Shown here piece after piece: positions 5,961 through 7,246 of a stretch of DNA of 7,246 nucleotides; the first letter of the stretch is position 1; the number at the start of each line of letters is the position of its first letter. Below the pieces are notes generated by a model. That model was given only the letters and a program-made list of their open reading frames with translations. It searched no databases and had not been told where the DNA came from. This stretch comes from Candidatus Omnitrophota bacterium. GTDB taxonomy: Bacteria > Omnitrophota > Gorgyraeia > Gygaellales > Profunditerraquicolaceae. The stretch lies in the NCBI GenBank assembly GCA_020052635.1, contig JAGVOR010000156.1, forward strand, positions 1-7,246. The letters run 5' to 3'. A program made the position numbers and the translations under genes.

Positions 5961-7246
5961 ATGCTGTTTTTCATTTTACTTAATAGTCTGGCAGGGCTAA
6001 GTTCATATTACATCAGCGTAGGGTTATACAGAAGACTCAGTTTTATCGATTTCTGCCTTAGCTGGTTTACGGTATTTTTTGCCCAGGTGATTCTGGTGGA
6101 ATTACTCCTGGGTTTTTTAAACCTGCTTTATCTGCCGCAGATTATTTTTGCCCATGCCTTAATCCTGCTGGCCGTTTATCTGGCCGCCCGCAAAAGGCCG
6201 CTTTTTGAATTTAAAGTGCCAAAGCTGGATTTTATCTTTGAGAATAAAATTTTGCTTCTGGCGGTGGCGGTTTTTTTAAGTTTCTTTACTGTAAAATTAC
6301 TGATTAACCTGGTTAACCCGCCGATCTGCCCGGAGACCCACCAGTATCATTTAAGTTTTCCGGCCTACTGGTTAAAAAACGGGAATTTGAATAATCCGAT
6401 TGCGCTCTTTGGCACCTGGCCGACTTCAGCGGAGATGACCGCCCTGACTTACTACCCGATGAATGCGGAGCTATTGTTCTTTTGGTGGTTATTGCCCTTG
6501 AGGAATGCTTTTCTGGCTGATGTGGGGCAGGCGGTATTTTATCTGCTGGGGATGCTGGCTTTATATTCAATTTTAAGGAAATATTCTATAACCCAGAGCC
6601 GGGCCTGTTTAGTCAGTTTTTTATGGGTATTGATCCCGAACCTGTTTAAGCAAATCCGCAACGGCACGCAGATTGATGTCATGTGCGCGGCTTTATTTTT
6701 GATGGTTTTAAACTACTTAATTATTTTAAGCCGCCAGTTTAATGCCAAGCATGCTTTTCTCCTGGGGGTTACCGCGGGTATTTTTGCCGGCACCAAAGTG
6801 CTGAATATCTATTGGCTGGCTACTTTGCTGCCTTTGGCAGCGTACCTGATCGGCCGGCAGGCCGCAAAGTTTGCCTGGGGCAGGATATTTTTTGTTTTGA
6901 CTTGCGCTTGCGCCGGCTTTTTATTATTCGGGTCTTTTAGCTATATCCGGGCATTCCTTTTGACGGGTAACCCGCTCTACCCGGTAACCATCGCTTTAGG
7001 CGGAAAAACTATTTTTCCCGGGATTATCGACCGGGCAGGTTTTAGCCGGCTGTTTATCCCCTGGGAGCAGTTTAGCCTTAAGGATATGTTCTTTAGTGAG
7101 GGCCTGGGGGTGCAGTTTATCTCCCTGATTATTCCGGGCTCGCTGATTCCTTTAGTTGTGGGGAGCTGCTTCCGGCGCAAGCTAAAATTCAATCCCGAAT
7201 ACCTTTTGTTGTTCTTGCTGCCGTTAATTATGATCACCATGTATTT
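5961..7246 (+). CDS. GT-C-like multi-pass membrane glycosyltransferase, 3' end outside window
   Basis: The frame stays open to the window edge, giving 428 codons plus two bases with no stop. The product is very hydrophobic, with apparent membrane segments near residues 1-22, 31-55, 58-76, 96-118, 168-180, 187-205, 214-228, 236-256, 264-298, 307-325, 385-402 and 413-428. It resembles the GT-C (PMT/ArnT-like, GT39-related) superfamily: a first periplasmic loop with PPICPETHQYHLSFPAYWLKNG (120-141), then YYPMNAELLFFW (164-175), GTQIDV (235-240), AGTKVLNIY (276-284) and TGNPLYPV (335-342). Relatives use a polyprenyl-phosphate sugar to glycosylate lipid or glycan acceptors on the outer face of the membrane. 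The acidic residue four places before YHL is usually Asp in the relatives I know; here it is Glu125. The GT2 enzymes upstream could make the lipid-linked donor. Gene start follows a strong ribosome binding site, 12 bases after the fusion gene. Confidence 0.8.
   Translation, partial: MLFFILLNSLAGLSSYYISVGLYRRLSFIDFCLSWFTVFFAQVILVELLLGFLNLLYLPQIIFAHALILLAVYLAARKRPLFEFKVPKLDFIFENKILLLAVAVFLSFFTVKLLINLVNPPICPETHQYHLSFPAYWLKNGNLNNPIALFGTWPTSAEMTALTYYPMNAELLFFWWLLPLRNAFLADVGQAVFYLLGMLALYSILRKYSITQSRACLVSFLWVLIPNLFKQIRNGTQIDVMCAALFLMVLNYLIILSRQFNAKHAFLLGVTAGIFAGTKVLNIYWLATLLPLAAYLIGRQAAKFAWGRIFFVLTCACAGFLLFGSFSYIRAFLLTGNPLYPVTIALGGKTIFPGIIDRAGFSRLFIPWEQFSLKDMFFSEGLGVQFISLIIPGSLIPLVVGSCFRRKLKFNPEYLLLFLLPLIMITMY

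Larger units (their letters stand above)
1..7246 (+). other. Polycistronic surface-glycan operon (part)
   Basis: All seven genes lie on the + strand. Junctions are two ATGA overlaps (207-210, 899-902) and gaps of 6, 1, 3 and 12 bases. No gap could hold a promoter or a terminator, so one long transcript entering from upstream and leaving downstream is the simplest reading. Clear ribosome binding sites are seen only before 899 and 5961, so the other starts probably rely on coupling to the preceding gene. Confidence 0.8.

Noticed and set aside
6313..7240. Two minus-strand open frames (6313-6570 and 6977-7240)
   Set aside because: Both lie inside the GT-C-like gene, whose frame is open throughout and has a strong start and family motifs. 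Their products are low-complexity and show no domain.

Overview
The window is a single-direction (+ strand) piece of a cell-surface polysaccharide or glycolipid biosynthesis operon, most likely from a Gram-negative-type bacterium. GC content is moderate, and nearly every base is coding. It begins inside the 3' end of an RfbH-like CDP-sugar 3-dehydrase gene and ends inside a large polytopic membrane protein gene. RfbH is the entry point to 3,6-dideoxyhexoses found in O-antigens. The mix of RfbH, dolichol-phosphate-mannose-synthase-like GT2 enzymes, an SAM methyltransferase, B12-binding radical SAM enzymes and a GT-C-like membrane protein resembles accessory glycan loci of uncultivated phyla such as Omnitrophota. 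That lineage is only an impression from gene style; no rRNA or marker gene is present.

Layout: (1) 1-210, C-terminal 69 residues of RfbH. (2) 207-902, family 2 glycosyltransferase with an altered DxD motif. (3) 899-1618, class I SAM-dependent methyltransferase. (4) 1625-3019, B12-binding-type radical SAM protein. (5) 3021-4421, a second, diverged radical SAM protein of the same architecture. (6) 4425-5948, fusion of a sugar-1-phosphate nucleotidyltransferase and a GT2 glycosyltransferase. (7) 5961 to the window end, a GT-C-like multi-pass membrane protein, incomplete. Junctions are ATGA overlaps or gaps of 1 to 12 bases, so the genes are very probably cotranscribed and in part translationally coupled. 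No promoter, terminator, RNA gene, CRISPR array or mobile element could be supported.

A working model (inference): RfbH and the nucleotidyltransferase half of the fusion help supply activated sugars. The two cytosolic GT2 activities transfer sugars to a lipid carrier or growing glycan. The methyltransferase and the two radical SAM enzymes decorate the sugar or lipid. The GT-C-like protein transfers a polyprenyl-phosphate-linked sugar on the outer face of the membrane. The most unusual part is the back-to-back pair of B12-type radical SAM enzymes, directly after a conventional methyltransferase and directly before a nucleotidyltransferase-GT2 fusion, inside a glycan operon.
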